Positions 1 through 9,035 are shown, counted from the first letter of the stretch. The stretch is DNA of 36,490 bases from Rubellimicrobium mesophilum DSM 19309 (GCF_000600335.2 NZ_KK088554.1:103361-139850); one strand, 5' to 3'. The notes: generated by a model not told the origin, from the sequence alone. A program made the numbers and translations.

Positions 1-235
1 CCAGCCCGGTCGTCTGGCGCAGCGGCAGCCCAAAGAGCGCCTTCAACATCAGGCACGCCTGGATGGCAGCATCCGAGAAGGTGGTCGGACGCCCGCGCCG
101 GCCACTCGGGGCGGCGATCCACTCCATCTCGGGATCAAACCAGACCAAAAGCGAGCCGCGCTGCTTCAGGGCTTCACTGTAGGCGCGCCAGTTGGTCGTG
201 CGGTAGGTCGGAGGGTCAGGCTTGGGCATCCTCAT
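1..235 (-). CDS. IS5-family transposase, N-terminal fragment cut by the window edge
   Basis: About 78 residues are visible, running off the left edge. The start is MRMPKPDPPTYRTTNWRAY, followed by a GRRGRPTTFSD stretch and LMLKALFGLPLRQTTGL. This is the N-terminal DUF4096/DDE-type layout of IS5-family transposases of the IS903/IS427 kind. A second in-frame ATG lies two codons downstream (229). The catalytic DDE part lies outside the window. The matching terminal inverted repeat is at 272-290, upstream of the start, so this is the gene-start side of the element. Recognition is from motif memory only, so the IS5 subgroup is uncertain. Confidence 0.8.
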   Translation of the reverse strand, partial: MRMPKPDPPTYRTTNWRAYSEALKQRGSLLVWFDPEMEWIAAPSGRRGRPTTFSDAAIQACLMLKALFGLPLRQTTGL

Positions 236-271
236 CCACTAACCCACTCAGCCTCCAAGAGGAATCCCGCA

Positions 272-290
272 GGATTTGCGCAACAGAGCC
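272..290 (-). repeat. terminal inverted repeat of the left IS5-family element
   Basis: Read on the minus strand it is GGCTCTGTTGCGCAAATCC, the form typical of IS5/IS903-group ends. It sits 37 bp upstream of the transposase start and marks the element boundary. The flank beyond it begins cgttaagaac. A related repeat lies at 36424. Confidence 0.75.
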
Positions 291-460
291 CGTTAAGAAC
301 GTCTCTTGCTCACTGCCTTTACGGGCGAGCCGTGCAGTCTAGGGCCGAAGTTAGATAGGAGTTGGGGGCGCCGGCGAGGGTGCGAGGTCAGGTCATCCTG
401 ACTTGAGGCACGGCAGGGCCGGTGGCCTTGTGCTGGCATTGCAGCTCAAGGATTGGTCCC

Positions 461-952
461 ATGTTCATCGAACTCTTCAAGCGGGGTGGCTTTGTCACCC
501 TCATCTGCGGCCTCATGGCCCTGGGCTTTGCCTGCCTGGCGCAGGACGCTCGCACGACGGCGCAGGCCCTCGCTGACCACGGCCAGACCGCCATCGCCAC
601 GGTGATGGACAAGGAGCGGGAGACCACCCGGCGCTCTTCGGGCAGCGGCAGTCGCCACCAGACCCAGACCTCCTACACCGTGACCTACCTCTTCGAGGTC
701 GACTCCGAGATCCAGCGCGTCGAAGTGGGGGTGCCGGAGGAGGTCTACGACGCGGTCCGTGTCGGCGAGCAGGCCGAGATCCGCTACCTGCCCGAGGAGC
801 CCACCGCGGTCGAGGTCTTTCCGGGGCAGATGGCGAGCGGCGGGACCGCCATGGCCGTCGTCGCGGGGGTGCTGGCGCTTGCGGCGGTGCTGGCCGCCGG
901 GATCGCCGTAATACTTACCAAGCGCGCGCGGCTCGGGGCCCAGCCTGCGTGA
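461..952 (+). CDS. DUF3592 membrane protein
   Basis: 163 residues. I chose the ATG at 461 because AAGGA (448-452) precedes it at good distance; the open frame extends upstream to 422 without a better start. One hydrophobic helix lies near residues 8-27 and a second near 130-152, enclosing a polar domain with TSYTVTYLFEVD and EIRYLPEEP motifs. This two-helix layout with a small beta-rich domain between is the DUF3592 family. Function is unknown. It stands alone between the IS5 end and the convergent hydrolase gene. The family call is fairly secure. Confidence 0.8.
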   Translation: MFIELFKRGGFVTLICGLMALGFACLAQDARTTAQALADHGQTAIATVMDKERETTRRSSGSGSRHQTQTSYTVTYLFEVDSEIQRVEVGVPEEVYDAVRVGEQAEIRYLPEEPTAVEVFPGQMASGGTAMAVVAGVLALAAVLAAGIAVILTKRARLGAQPA

Positions 953-1296
953 ACGCCGGAAGAGGGGCAGCTAGGCTTGAAGCCCATTTCAGCGCTGCTG
1001 AATAGGATCGTCCCGTTCCCGCCCAAGAAGAGCCGCGTGTGAAGATATCAGTGTCGCGCCCCAACGAGATGCGGCAAGGCGGGCCAGGCCTCCTCTTCTG
1101 AGCCTTCGGCATGGACAAGGCGGAACAATGCAGCGTGACGGATCATGGGGTGTCTCCAGAACAGTGGCCTGACTGGCGCACAACTCGCGAACAAGGGCAA
1201 TCCTGACCAATAGGCTTGCTCCTAGGCCCGGCCATCAGGTGGGGCGCCGGTGCCGAGGTCACCAGCACTCCACGATCTGACCGCGCCATGGACTCG
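953..1296. other. intergenic, no gene seen
   Basis: 344 bp between the convergent DUF3592 and hydrolase genes. Short open frames exist on both strands but none has a family motif or convincing ribosome binding site. I see no strong terminator hairpin with a T tract. Confidence 0.5.
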
Positions 1297-2052
1297 TCAG
1301 GCGAACTCGGGCCGCTCGATCACTGTCGTGCGGTGCAGCCCGGCCCGCCGGTCGTACTCGTCGGCCAGGGCCCGCAGCGCAGCGCCGCCGTCGCCCTCGA
1401 ACGAGGGCCCATGCATGAGCGCGAGCCGCCCCGGCGCGAGATCCGACAGCCGCCGCAGTGTGCTCCCCATCGTGGGGTTCAGCGCCGAGTAGCCGAACAG
1501 GTCCTCGGCCGCCGCGGCCGGCGAGACGATGTCCCCCGTGATCAGCGCCGGCCCGTCGCCCAGTTGCGTGAACAGGTCCCCGCAGAGCAACGTGCTGGTC
1601 GTTTCCTCCATCATCACGCCTGCGTCCCAGCCGTGCGGCGTATGCGGCGTGTCGATGTAGCGGATCCGCTTGCCACCGAGGTCGATGACCTCGCCGTCTT
1701 TCAGCACCCGTGGGGCCCGGTCGGCCATGTCGTTCAGCGACACCATGACCCCGGTCTGGCCGTGCGTTACCTGCGCGTCCGGCGCGACAGCCAGCCACTC
1801 GTTCATCGCGCCGCACTCGTCGGCCTCGTAGTGGCCGAAGCCGATCCAGCGAAGCCGTTCAGGCGCGACCAGGCGGGACAGGGCGTCCCGATTGGAGCCG
1901 AACATCTTCCGCAGGCCGGTATGAAAGAGGAGGGGCTCGTCTCCGAGGACCAAGAAGGAATTGAAGGTGAAGCCGGCGGGAGGGGCGATGCCGGCGACAA
2001 AGGTGGACAGTCGGTAAATGCCATCGGCAATCTCGCTGATACGGGTTTCCAT
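1297..2052 (-). CDS. MBL-fold hydrolase with flavodiiron-type ligand set
   Basis: 251 residues from the ATG at 2052, chosen because GGAG lies about 7 bases upstream; in-frame ATG 2064 and TTG 2067 are alternatives. The metal motif is HYEAD (H74, E76, D78) rather than HxHxD, followed by DTPHTPHGWD (H137, H140), CGDL (D159) and MHGPSF (H214). H-x-E-x-D is the oxygen-reducing diiron (ODP) pattern of flavodiiron proteins, but no flavodoxin or rubredoxin domain is attached. Redox or oxygen/NO chemistry is thus likelier than beta-lactam hydrolysis (inference). It is divergent from a TetR gene with a palindrome between them, so it is probably that regulator's target. Confidence 0.8.
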   Translation of the reverse strand: METRISEIADGIYRLSTFVAGIAPPAGFTFNSFLVLGDEPLLFHTGLRKMFGSNRDALSRLVAPERLRWIGFGHYEADECGAMNEWLAVAPDAQVTHGQTGVMVSLNDMADRAPRVLKDGEVIDLGGKRIRYIDTPHTPHGWDAGVMMEETTSTLLCGDLFTQLGDGPALITGDIVSPAAAAEDLFGYSALNPTMGSTLRRLSDLAPGRLALMHGPSFEGDGGAALRALADEYDRRAGLHRTTVIERPEFA

Positions 2053-2127
2053 GAACGTCTCCATCAAATGAGGTCCGCCTCGGCCCGTCCCGCCCTCGGG
2101 CGCTGGACTTTGGCGCTTTCAAAGTAC

Positions 2128-2137
2128 ATACATGTAT
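2128..2137. promoter_or_regulatory. candidate TetR operator in the hydrolase/TetR divergent promoter
   Basis: ATACATGTAT is a perfect 10-bp palindrome lying between the divergent hydrolase (start 2052) and TetR gene (start 2195). Its AT-rich surroundings contrast with the GC-rich genome. Position and symmetry suggest autoregulation together with control of the hydrolase. A close relative, ATACA-G-TGTAT, lies upstream of the other TetR-containing operon at 22974. Confidence 0.5.
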
Positions 2138-2194
2138 AGCGAAATACTCCCGGCCTGTCAATTCGGTGCACGGGCATGTGCAGGTAATGAATCC

Positions 2195-2764
2195 ATGACC
2201 CGGACCTACACCCTCAAGAAGCGCGCAGAGAAGTTGGCCGAGACGCGCCAGCGCATCGTGGAGGCGGCAGTCGAGCTGCATGGCACCGTCGGTCCCGCCG
2301 CCACAACGCTGAGCCAGATCGCTGAGCGGGCAGGTGTGCAGCGCCACACGCTCTATGCCCACTTCCCCGATGAGCGGAGCCTCCACATGGCCTGCTCAGG
2401 CCTGTTCTTTGGCGAGCGCAGCCCTTTGCCCGATCCGGAGACCTGGCGGACCATTCCCGACCAGCGCGACAGGCTGCGAACAGCTCTGGGGGAGATGTAC
2501 GCCTGGTACGAGCGCAACGCGCCGCTGGTTGCCTGCGTGCTGCGCGACATGGAGCATCATGCCCTGACGCGGGAGATCGCTCAGCTGCGAATGGGACCGG
2601 TCATGGCCACCATGGGCGAGGTGCTCGGGGAAGGCCTGCGACCCGAGCAGCTTGCCCAGCTGCGACTTGCGCTCAGCTTCCACACTTGGCGCAGCCTCGT
2701 GCGCGAAAGCGGGCTCGAGCCCGACGCGGCGGTTCAGGCGATGGTCCGGGCGGTCCTGGGGTGA
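2195..2764 (+). CDS. TetR/AcrR-family regulator
   Basis: 189 residues from the ATG at 2195; an upstream in-frame ATG at 2132 lies inside the palindrome and is unlikely. The N-terminal DNA-binding domain is clear: TRQRIVEAAVELH, then TTLSQIAERAGVQRHTLYAHF near residues 25-55. The C-terminal helical ligand domain is not assignable to a known inducer. It is divergent from the diiron MBL hydrolase. Its 3' end overlaps the convergent LysR gene by 31 bp, both stop codons lying inside the partner's frame. Confidence 0.85.
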   Translation: MTRTYTLKKRAEKLAETRQRIVEAAVELHGTVGPAATTLSQIAERAGVQRHTLYAHFPDERSLHMACSGLFFGERSPLPDPETWRTIPDQRDRLRTALGEMYAWYERNAPLVACVLRDMEHHALTREIAQLRMGPVMATMGEVLGEGLRPEQLAQLRLALSFHTWRSLVRESGLEPDAAVQAMVRAVLG

Positions 2765-3723
2765 AGTAGCCCATCATCGGCCGCCGCTTTCCTCTCCAGC
2801 TGCCCCGCGGAGGCGCCACACGTCCCGATCAGGGCCGGTTCCGGGGGCTCTGCACCCTTCGTTCCAGCCCCGAAGTGCCGTCGCGCCCAGCGCAGGAAGC
2901 CTGCAAGCCGAGGATGGCTCGCCTCGGTGGCATCGGCCATGATCCAGACTTCGCCGGCTGAGCTGAAGGAAAGGTCGAGCGCTTGGAGACGCTCGTCAGC
3001 TTCGGCCAGACGTGTGGGCAGGAGCGCGACGCCTTGTCCGCGAGCACAGGCGTCAAGCTGGGCCAGCGGGCTGGACGAGAGCAGCGCGACCGTGCCTCCC
3101 AACTCGGCGAAGCGCCGGTAGGCGGGCACCAGGGCGAGTGAGCCCGACGCGCGGATCACGCGGTGGCCGGTAAGATCGGTCACCCCTGGCGGGAGGGGAT
3201 ATCGGTCCAGATAGGAAACAGCGGCGTAGATCCCCATCTCGATCGAACCGATCCGGGAGCCCGCGCGACCTTCGGGCGGCGCGTCTACGGGGCAGACGAG
3301 AAGGTCGTAGGCCGCGGCCGGGAGGTCAAAGAGGTTCTCGTAGACGGCGAGTTCGGCGGGGACCACGGACCGCTCGCTCCAGGCTGCAACGGCATCGCTG
3401 ACGAAGAGACGGGCCGTGACCTCGCAGGCGGCAATGCGGATGGGAGCGGGCTTCGCGGTCAGCTCTATCTCTGCCTCACGGGCTGCGGCCTGCATTGCTC
3501 GGGCGGCCCGCAGCAGCACCTCGCCGCGCGCGGTAGGCTCCAGCTGGCCCGCCTCACTGCGCCGGAACACCGGTCGTCCTCCGGCTTCCACGGCGGCCAT
3601 GCGGCGCGACATCGTGGATTGGCTCACGCCGAGGCGGCGTGCCGCCGCCGAGAGGCTGCCCGTCTCCGCAACCAGGAGGATGTCCCGGAGGTCGTTCCAG
3701 TCAGGCAGGTCAGGCTGTGGCAT
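2734..3723 (-). CDS. LysR-type transcriptional regulator
   Basis: 329 residues. The winged helix is at the N-terminus (DWNDLRDILLVAETGSLSAA, then RRLGVSQSTMSRRMAAVE), followed by a substrate-binding domain from about residue 90. The C-terminus is some 25-30 residues longer than usual for the family and includes the tail that overlaps the TetR gene. It is divergent from the arylamine N-acetyltransferase gene across about 100 bp, so that gene is the natural candidate target (inference from LysR gene layout). Confidence 0.85.
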   Translation of the reverse strand: MPQPDLPDWNDLRDILLVAETGSLSAAARRLGVSQSTMSRRMAAVEAGGRPVFRRSEAGQLEPTARGEVLLRAARAMQAAAREAEIELTAKPAPIRIAACEVTARLFVSDAVAAWSERSVVPAELAVYENLFDLPAAAYDLLVCPVDAPPEGRAGSRIGSIEMGIYAAVSYLDRYPLPPGVTDLTGHRVIRASGSLALVPAYRRFAELGGTVALLSSSPLAQLDACARGQGVALLPTRLAEADERLQALDLSFSSAGEVWIMADATEASHPRLAGFLRWARRHFGAGTKGAEPPEPALIGTCGASAGQLERKAAADDGLLHPRTARTIA

Positions 3724-3824
3724 CGGGGGCCATGCAAAAGCGGATGGGTCTCTGCACCTTTGCGGATTGAGGCAAGAGGGTCAATACCACAGATATCGGG
3801 CCATAGCTGCTTGGAGTTTCCGCT

Positions 3825-4632
3825 ATGCCCTTTGATCTGACTGGTTATCTCGCCCGCATCGACCACGACCCCCTGCCTGTGTCTCCGGAGGGCTTGACCG
3901 CGCTCCAGATCGCGCAGTTGCGGGTCATTCCCTTCGAGAACAGCGAGCCTCTGCTGGGGCGGGTCCCTGACCTCGCGCCCAGCGCCATCTGGCGCAAGCT
4001 CGTGGTCGAGAAGCGCGGCGGCTACTGCCTCGAACTCAACACGCTCCTCGGGCAGGCGCTTGAGGTGCTAGGCTACCAAGCCACGCCCATCCTGGGCCGC
4101 GTGCGAATGGGGGCTGCTTCGGGGGGGCCGCGGGCGCACCTCGCCCACATCGTGACGCTGGACGGAACGGAATGGCTGGTCGATGCAGGCTTTGGCGGGC
4201 CGGGCCCTGAGGCACCGCTTATGCTGGGCTGGGAGGCTCCGGCCGAGCAGGGTTGCGGGACGTACCGGCTGAGGCCGGACGCGGCGACCGGCGAGCAGGT
4301 CCTGGAGCGGCAGACGCCGGACGGCTGGTTCGCGCTCTACGGCTTCGACCGTGTACCCGTGACAGCCCCCCGACGTCGTAGCGGCCAACGTGGTTTGCGC
4401 CACATGGGACAAGTCGCCTTTCCCGAACCGCCTCATGATGCATCGCTTGCTTTCAGGCGGACGGGCGAGCCTCTTCGATCGCGCGCTGAAGCGGCCGGAG
4501 GGCACGCGCGAGTTGCAGAGCAGGGCGGACCTCTCGGCCGCTCTTACCGAAGTCTTTGGCCTGCCGGCTGACCTCTCGCGGGATGAAGCCATCTGGCGGA
4601 AGATCGACCAGGAGATGGCATTGGCCAGCTAA
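3825..4632 (+). pseudogene. arylamine N-acetyltransferase, frameshifted
   Basis: The enzyme transfers acetyl from acetyl-CoA to arylamines and hydrazines in the cytoplasm. The triad is visible: Cys68 in RGGYCLEL, His105 in RAHLAHIV and Asp120 in VDAGFGG, with IPFENSEPL near residue 35. After YGFDRVPVTAP the frame breaks in a run of six C (4366-4371). Removing one C restores DVVAANVVCATWDKSPFPN and a normal C-terminus ending at 4632, giving about 268 residues, the usual length. As written, translation goes on in the wrong frame to 4571. An extra base in a homopolymer may be a sequencing error. It is divergent from LysR 2734-3723. Confidence 0.85.
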
Positions 4633-4641
4633 GGCGGCGTT

Positions 4642-5598
4642 TCAAGCCATGGCGAGGGAAACAGCCTCTGGACGGCCCAGGTCTAGTACCTGGGCTACGC
4701 GCTCTCGTAGCCAGACCTGGGCCGCGTCGCCCTCCTGCCGTCGGTGCCAGAACAGTCTCGCATCGAGCAGAGGCGGGTCGATTGGCGGCAGAAAGAGGTC
4801 GAGCCCGAGGACCGGGGCTACCCGCCTCGCATAATGGACAGGGAGGCTCCCCAGAAGCCCGGCTTCGGCGACCGCAAGGGCGACCGCCTGGAAATGTGGA
4901 ACCGTCATCGCGACCTGTCGCACAAAGCCGTTCTCTGCCAGAGCCCGGTCGACAGTGCCGGTTCGTCCCCCGTCCATCGACATCAGCACCTGCGGAATGG
5001 CGCAATAGAGTTCGGGTGGGATCCTCTGCCAGGGTGAGATACCGGCAGCCGCCAGTAGGCGATCGTCCTTGCGGGCCGCCGTCACGATGAAGGAACGATG
5101 CAGGGTCCTTTGGCAGATCCAGTCTGGGGTCTCGAACTCTGCATCGACCGCCATGTCCACTGTCCCGTCGGCCAGCCGAGCCACGATCTCGCGCGAGGGC
5201 ACGTCGAGCATCTGGAGGACCACGCCAGGCGCCTGCTCGCGCACCACCCGGGCAAGTCCCGGCATCAGCAAGGTTGAGAAATAGTCCGAGCCAATGATCC
5301 GGAAGGTCTCGGTCGCCGAAGCCGGATCGAATCGCACAACGGAAGCCAGAGCCTCCTCGAGTTGCTGCAGCGCCGCCTTGACCGGGCTTGAGATCTGCTG
5401 CGCGCGGGCAGTCGGCACCATACAGTTGCCTTCACGCACGAACAGAGCGTCTCCAGTGATGTGACGCAGCCGACCCAAGGCCGAGCTCACGGCCGGCTGG
5501 CTCAGGCCTACCCGCTCTCCCGCTCGCGTCGTGTTCAGCTCGAGCATCATCGCATCGAAGACGCGCAGGAGGTTCAGGTCCACGGCGGCGAAATTCAT
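4642..5598 (-). CDS. LysR-type transcriptional regulator
   Basis: 318 residues, starting MNFAAVDLNLLRVFDAMM. The helix-turn-helix reads RAGERVGLSQPAVSSALGRL (residues 27-46), and the substrate-binding domain follows, with FRIIGSDYFSTLLMP. The DLNLLRVFDA start resembles the NodD/NahR-like LysR branch, whose members often respond to aromatic compounds. It ends 9 bp from the convergent N-acetyltransferase gene and is divergent from the secreted protein gene at 5785, its likely target. Confidence 0.85.
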   Translation of the reverse strand: MNFAAVDLNLLRVFDAMMLELNTTRAGERVGLSQPAVSSALGRLRHITGDALFVREGNCMVPTARAQQISSPVKAALQQLEEALASVVRFDPASATETFRIIGSDYFSTLLMPGLARVVREQAPGVVLQMLDVPSREIVARLADGTVDMAVDAEFETPDWICQRTLHRSFIVTAARKDDRLLAAAGISPWQRIPPELYCAIPQVLMSMDGGRTGTVDRALAENGFVRQVAMTVPHFQAVALAVAEAGLLGSLPVHYARRVAPVLGLDLFLPPIDPPLLDARLFWHRRQEGDAAQVWLRERVAQVLDLGRPEAVSLAMA

Positions 5599-5784
5599 GC
5601 GGCCAATAACCTCGATACCATCATTCGATTTCTAGGCAGCGTCTGGCGCGAGTAAATCTTGTCCTGCCCGGGGCGCCAAGCCCGAGGATCAGCCAAGCGA
5701 CCACATTAGGCGCCCGGAGCACCCCAAAGCGTCTGCCGGGCCGGATTGCAGCTGACGTTCACATCATGACTTTGGAGACGATTC

Positions 5785-6459
5785 ATGCCCACCTATCTTT
5801 ATCACGCGGTTGCCCTGGCTTTGGCCGCGGCAGCCAGCGATGCCCTGGCTCAGCCGGAGCTCCTCGAGGCCGTCGCCGCTCGGATCGACCTGTCGTCCAC
5901 GCCGGCCGAAGGAGAGCCGACCTTTGCAGAGGTCCGCGCGGCCACCGAGCGCTTCCTCGATGTTCAAGTGGCGCTGGCCGAGGGCTATGTCCGCGACCCC
6001 GGAAACGTGTGCGACACCGCCGAGATGATGGGCCGGCCCGCCGAGCTCGGCGCGATGGGCGTCCACTACTTCCGCCCGGACCTGCTCGGCGTCACCGCGC
6101 CACCCAACCCCCGAGTCGATGGCACGGGCACGCACACCGACTTCCGCAAGCCCGCCGTCCTTATCTACGAGCCCCAACCTGACGGGTCGTTGGTCCTGGT
6201 GGCGGTCGAGAACCTCGTATTCGTGGAGGCCTGGGAGGTGGCGGGGCACGCGGAGCCCCCGAGCTTTCACGGGGTCGCCTACGACCTGATGGTCGACGAC
6301 CCCGCGACCACCGTAGACGAGGCTCACATGTTCGAGCCGCACTACGACCGCCATGTCTGGCTACATCGGGAGAACCCGAGCGGCGTCTTCGCTCAGTATA
6401 ATCCTCTCGTCACCTATGACTTCCAGGTCGGCGCTGGGCACCAGCACAACCATTCCTGA
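5785..6459 (+). CDS. conserved secreted protein with His-rich tail, function unknown
   Basis: 224 residues. The N-terminus (about 22 residues ending SDALAQ) looks like a Sec signal peptide. The mature part contains AEGYVRDPGNVCDTAEMMG, MGVHYFRPDLL, LIYEPQPDGSLVLVAVEN and FEPHYDRHVWLHRENPSG, and ends GHQHNHS, which could bind metal. I recognise the pattern as a conserved hypothetical periplasmic family but know no function. It starts 186 bp from the divergent LysR gene and is followed after 81 bp by the FAD oxidoreductase on the same strand. Confidence 0.7.
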   Translation: MPTYLYHAVALALAAAASDALAQPELLEAVAARIDLSSTPAEGEPTFAEVRAATERFLDVQVALAEGYVRDPGNVCDTAEMMGRPAELGAMGVHYFRPDLLGVTAPPNPRVDGTGTHTDFRKPAVLIYEPQPDGSLVLVAVENLVFVEAWEVAGHAEPPSFHGVAYDLMVDDPATTVDEAHMFEPHYDRHVWLHRENPSGVFAQYNPLVTYDFQVGAGHQHNHS

Positions 6460-6540
6460 CGAACCTTGCCGAGCGTCGGGCCGCAGTTCCGGCCCGGGGC
6501 TACGGGCCGTCTCTAGCTTTCACGCACAAGGAATTCCACC

Positions 6541-7741
6541 ATGTACGACGTTGCCATCGTTGGCGCGCGCTGCGCCGGCTCGGCCCTGGCTCTTCGGCTC
6601 GCGCGCGAGGGGGCCAAGGTGCTCCTCATCGACCGCGCCAGCTTCCCGAGTGACACCATGTCGGGCCACTTCATCCAGCCAGCCGGGGTCTCCTGCCTGC
6701 GCCGCATGGGCCTTCCTGAGGAACTCCAGGCCCTAGGCTCGCCGCCACTGGAGCGCATGACCGTGGACTTCGGCCCAGTGGTGCTGTCCGGCTCTCCCGC
6801 ACCTATGCCCGACGGCACGGCCACAGGTTACGCCCCGCGCCGCTTCCGCTTCGATCCCATGCTCGCAGACGCGGCCGTGGCCGCCGGGGCGGTGCTGCGG
6901 GAATGCACGAGCTTCGTCGAGCCATTAATGGAGGCGGGCCGGGTCACTGGGATCCGGACCACAACCCCCGCGGGAGCAGTCGACGACGTTCCGGCCCGGG
7001 TGGTCGTTGGCGCTGACGGCAAGCGCTCGCGCGTGGCTCGAGCAGTTGGAGCTGAAAGCTACAAGGCGCACGAGGCCACCACCTGCACCTACTACACGTA
7101 CTGGGAGGGCATGGGTCGTGACCGAAACCCGCCTCTTTGTGCGCGACGGGCTCTTCGCTGTGGCCGTCCCCTGTGGCGGTGGGTTGACCTTCTTGGCGGT
7201 CGTGTGGCCGAGGAGCGTCTTCGCCAAAGTGAGGCAGGACATTGATGGCGCCTATCATCGCGCCGCGGCCCGCGTTCCCTGGTTGGCCGACCGTCTGGTC
7301 GGGGCCCGACAGGCCGAGCGCTACGTGGGGACTGCTGACCTTGACGCATTCTTCCGGACCGCTTCTGGCCCGGGCTGGGCACTCCTGGGGGACAGCGGCC
7401 ACCACAAGGACCCAATCACTGCGCAGGGAATGACGGATGCGCTCTTGGATGCGGAACTGCTGGCTCGGGCGATCTTGCAGGGCTTGGGAGGGACTCGTTC
7501 CCTCGACGACGCTCTCACGGATTTCTGCCGCCAGCGCGACAGTCGGGCTGGCCCGATGCATGAGCTCACGGCCGGGTTCGCCCGCCTCCAGTCGCCCCCG
7601 CCCGAGCAACTCGCGGGTATGGCAGTGGCTGCGGGCGACCCAGTTGCGACCACCCGGTTCTTGGGAGTAATCGCGGGCAGTGTTCCCGTTGAGGAAGTGT
7701 ACGGGCCGCCCGACGCGGATGCCATGGATCCCGCCGCTTAG
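6541..7741 (+). pseudogene. FAD-dependent oxidoreductase, frameshifted
   Basis: N-terminal Rossmann motif VAIVGARCAGSALALRLARE with the acidic LLIDRASFPSD that follows; later VVVGADGKRSRVARAVGA; C-terminal FAD motif GWALLGDSGHHKDPITAQG. This is the PHBH-like flavin monooxygenase/geranylgeranyl reductase-type fold. The frame breaks near 7111-7118, after TYYTYWEGM: the first frame runs on to 7245 as nonsense while the correct C-terminal part (VTETRLFVRDGLFAV onward) continues one frame over to 7741. Dropping one base gives about 399 residues, normal for the family. Substrate unknown. It may form a unit with the secreted protein upstream. Confidence 0.8.
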
Positions 7742-7797
7742 TGTGGGCTTCGGCTGCGCCTCAAGACGCTGCTCACCGGGTCTGATCCGCCCGGGAG

Positions 7798-8537
7798 CTA
7801 TGCGCTTACGTGCTCTACACGCTGGGGCAGCCAGTCCGGCCGGGAGCAGAGCGTCAAGAGGCTACTGACGGCCTCCAGTGGGGCGATCTGGAACGGCGAC
7901 GTGGCCCCGACTTTGTCCGGCGTGGCCAGCACGACCGTCTCGGCCGCCGACCGGATCAGGCGCGACTTGAGAGCGGCTTCCTCCGGGTGGCCCGTGGTCA
8001 AGCCTGCCTCGGAATGCACACCCGTGACCCCGAGGAACAGCAGGTCCGCCGAGATGCGCCCGAACGCCTCGGCCGTGGCTGCCCCGAGCGCCACCATGGA
8101 GAGCCGGAGGAGCGTGCCGCCGATCAGGATGACGTCCACATGCTCGAAGGGTTCCAGGGCGGCGGCGATCGTCGGGCTGTGTGTCACGATGCTGGCGTGA
8201 AGGTCGCGGGGCAGGGCCTGGACCAGGGCCAAGTGGGTCGTGCCCCATCAACGATGATGATCTGCCCAGGCCGGATCAGTTCGGCGGCCCGCCGGCCGAG
8301 CCGGACTTTGGCCTCTGGCTGCATGGCCCCGCGCTCGGCCAAGGGCCGGTGCGTGGGCGAGGCCGGCAGGGCACCGCCATGGACCCGGGTCAGCCGTCCC
8401 TCGGCCGCAAGTTCGCGCAGGTCGCGCCGGATGGTGTCTTCCGACACCTGCAGCTCGACCGCGAGCGTGGCTGCGACCAAGCGGCCTTCGACGGCAAGGC
8501 GGTCGAGGAGCAGGGCCTTGCGTTCACGGGTAAGCAT
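7798..8537 (-). pseudogene. DeoR/GlpR-family regulator, frameshifted
   Basis: N-terminal DeoR helix-turn-helix: MLTRERKALLLDRLAVEG, then VSEDTIRRDLRELAAEGRL with RVHGGAL. The C-terminal DeoRC sensor domain resumes in another frame with ASIVTHSPTIAAALE and ADLLFLGVTGVHSEAGLTT. The break is at a C run (8243-8246), where one base appears missing: restoring it turns IIIVDGA into the family-typical IIIVDGGTTHLALVQAL. The corrected length is about 246 residues. I prefer the ATG at 8537 over 8561 because 8561 lies in the probable operator. It is divergent from the DUF4406 gene. DeoR sensors usually bind phosphosugars. Confidence 0.82.
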
Positions 8538-8557
8538 GGTCCGACCTGCATGAGTAT

Positions 8558-8581
8558 GCACAATAATGAACGATATTGCGC
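8558..8581. promoter_or_regulatory. candidate DeoR operator
   Basis: Inverted repeat GCACAATA / TATTGCGC (7 of 8 pairs) around an 8-bp spacer atgaacga, in the divergent promoter between the DeoR and DUF4406 genes. The TCGTTCAT read on the minus strand of the spacer resembles GlpR/DeoR half-sites as I know them. Confidence 0.4.
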
Positions 8582-8629
8582 GAAGCTGAGGAGCGTGGCA
8601 AGTGAGCGTCGATAACCAAGGAGACTCCC

Positions 8630-9010
8630 ATGCCGATGCCCATGATGATCCTGATCGCCGGTCCCTACCGCTCTGGCACTGACGACGACCCCGACCGGAT
8701 GGCCGCCAACCTGCGCCGGTTGGAGGAGGCGGCCTGGCCCATCTTTCAGAAGGGCCATGTCCCCATGATCGGCGAGTGGGTGGCGCTTCCCGTGCTGCAC
8801 GGCGCGGGCGGCGGTCAGGTGGGCGACGCTCTCTACGACCGGGTGATGCACCCGACCGCGCATCGCCTGCTGGAGCACTGCGATGCCGTGCTGCGGTTGC
8901 CGGGCGTCTCGACGGGAGCCGACAATGACGTGCGGATCGCGCAGATGCGGGGCATCCCGGTCTATTTCTCGCTCGACGAGATCCCGGTCCACTTGGTCGA
9001 AGCGGCTTGA
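8630..9010 (+). CDS. DUF4406 nucleoside 2-deoxyribosyltransferase-like protein
   Basis: 126 residues; start supported by AAGGAGA just upstream. The fold signature is LIAGPYRSG near the N-terminus, then GHVPMIGEWVALPVL, a central LLEHCDAVLRLPGVSTGADNDV and a C-terminal IPVYFSLDEIP. This matches DUF4406, related to nucleoside 2-deoxyribosyltransferases that swap bases on deoxynucleosides. The true substrate of this subgroup is not established. It is alone on its strand and divergent from a DeoR-family regulator, which suggests sugar-phosphate or nucleoside-linked induction (inference). Confidence 0.75.
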   Translation: MPMPMMILIAGPYRSGTDDDPDRMAANLRRLEEAAWPIFQKGHVPMIGEWVALPVLHGAGGGQVGDALYDRVMHPTAHRLLEHCDAVLRLPGVSTGADNDVRIAQMRGIPVYFSLDEIPVHLVEAA

Positions 9011-9035
9011 GGGCCGGCGCGGTGAGGTTGTCGGT

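Noticed and set aside
1216..2139. 307-residue open frame on the + strand
   Set aside because: It is the antisense shadow of the MBL hydrolase, which has clear metal motifs and codon use; the shadow has no recognisable domain.
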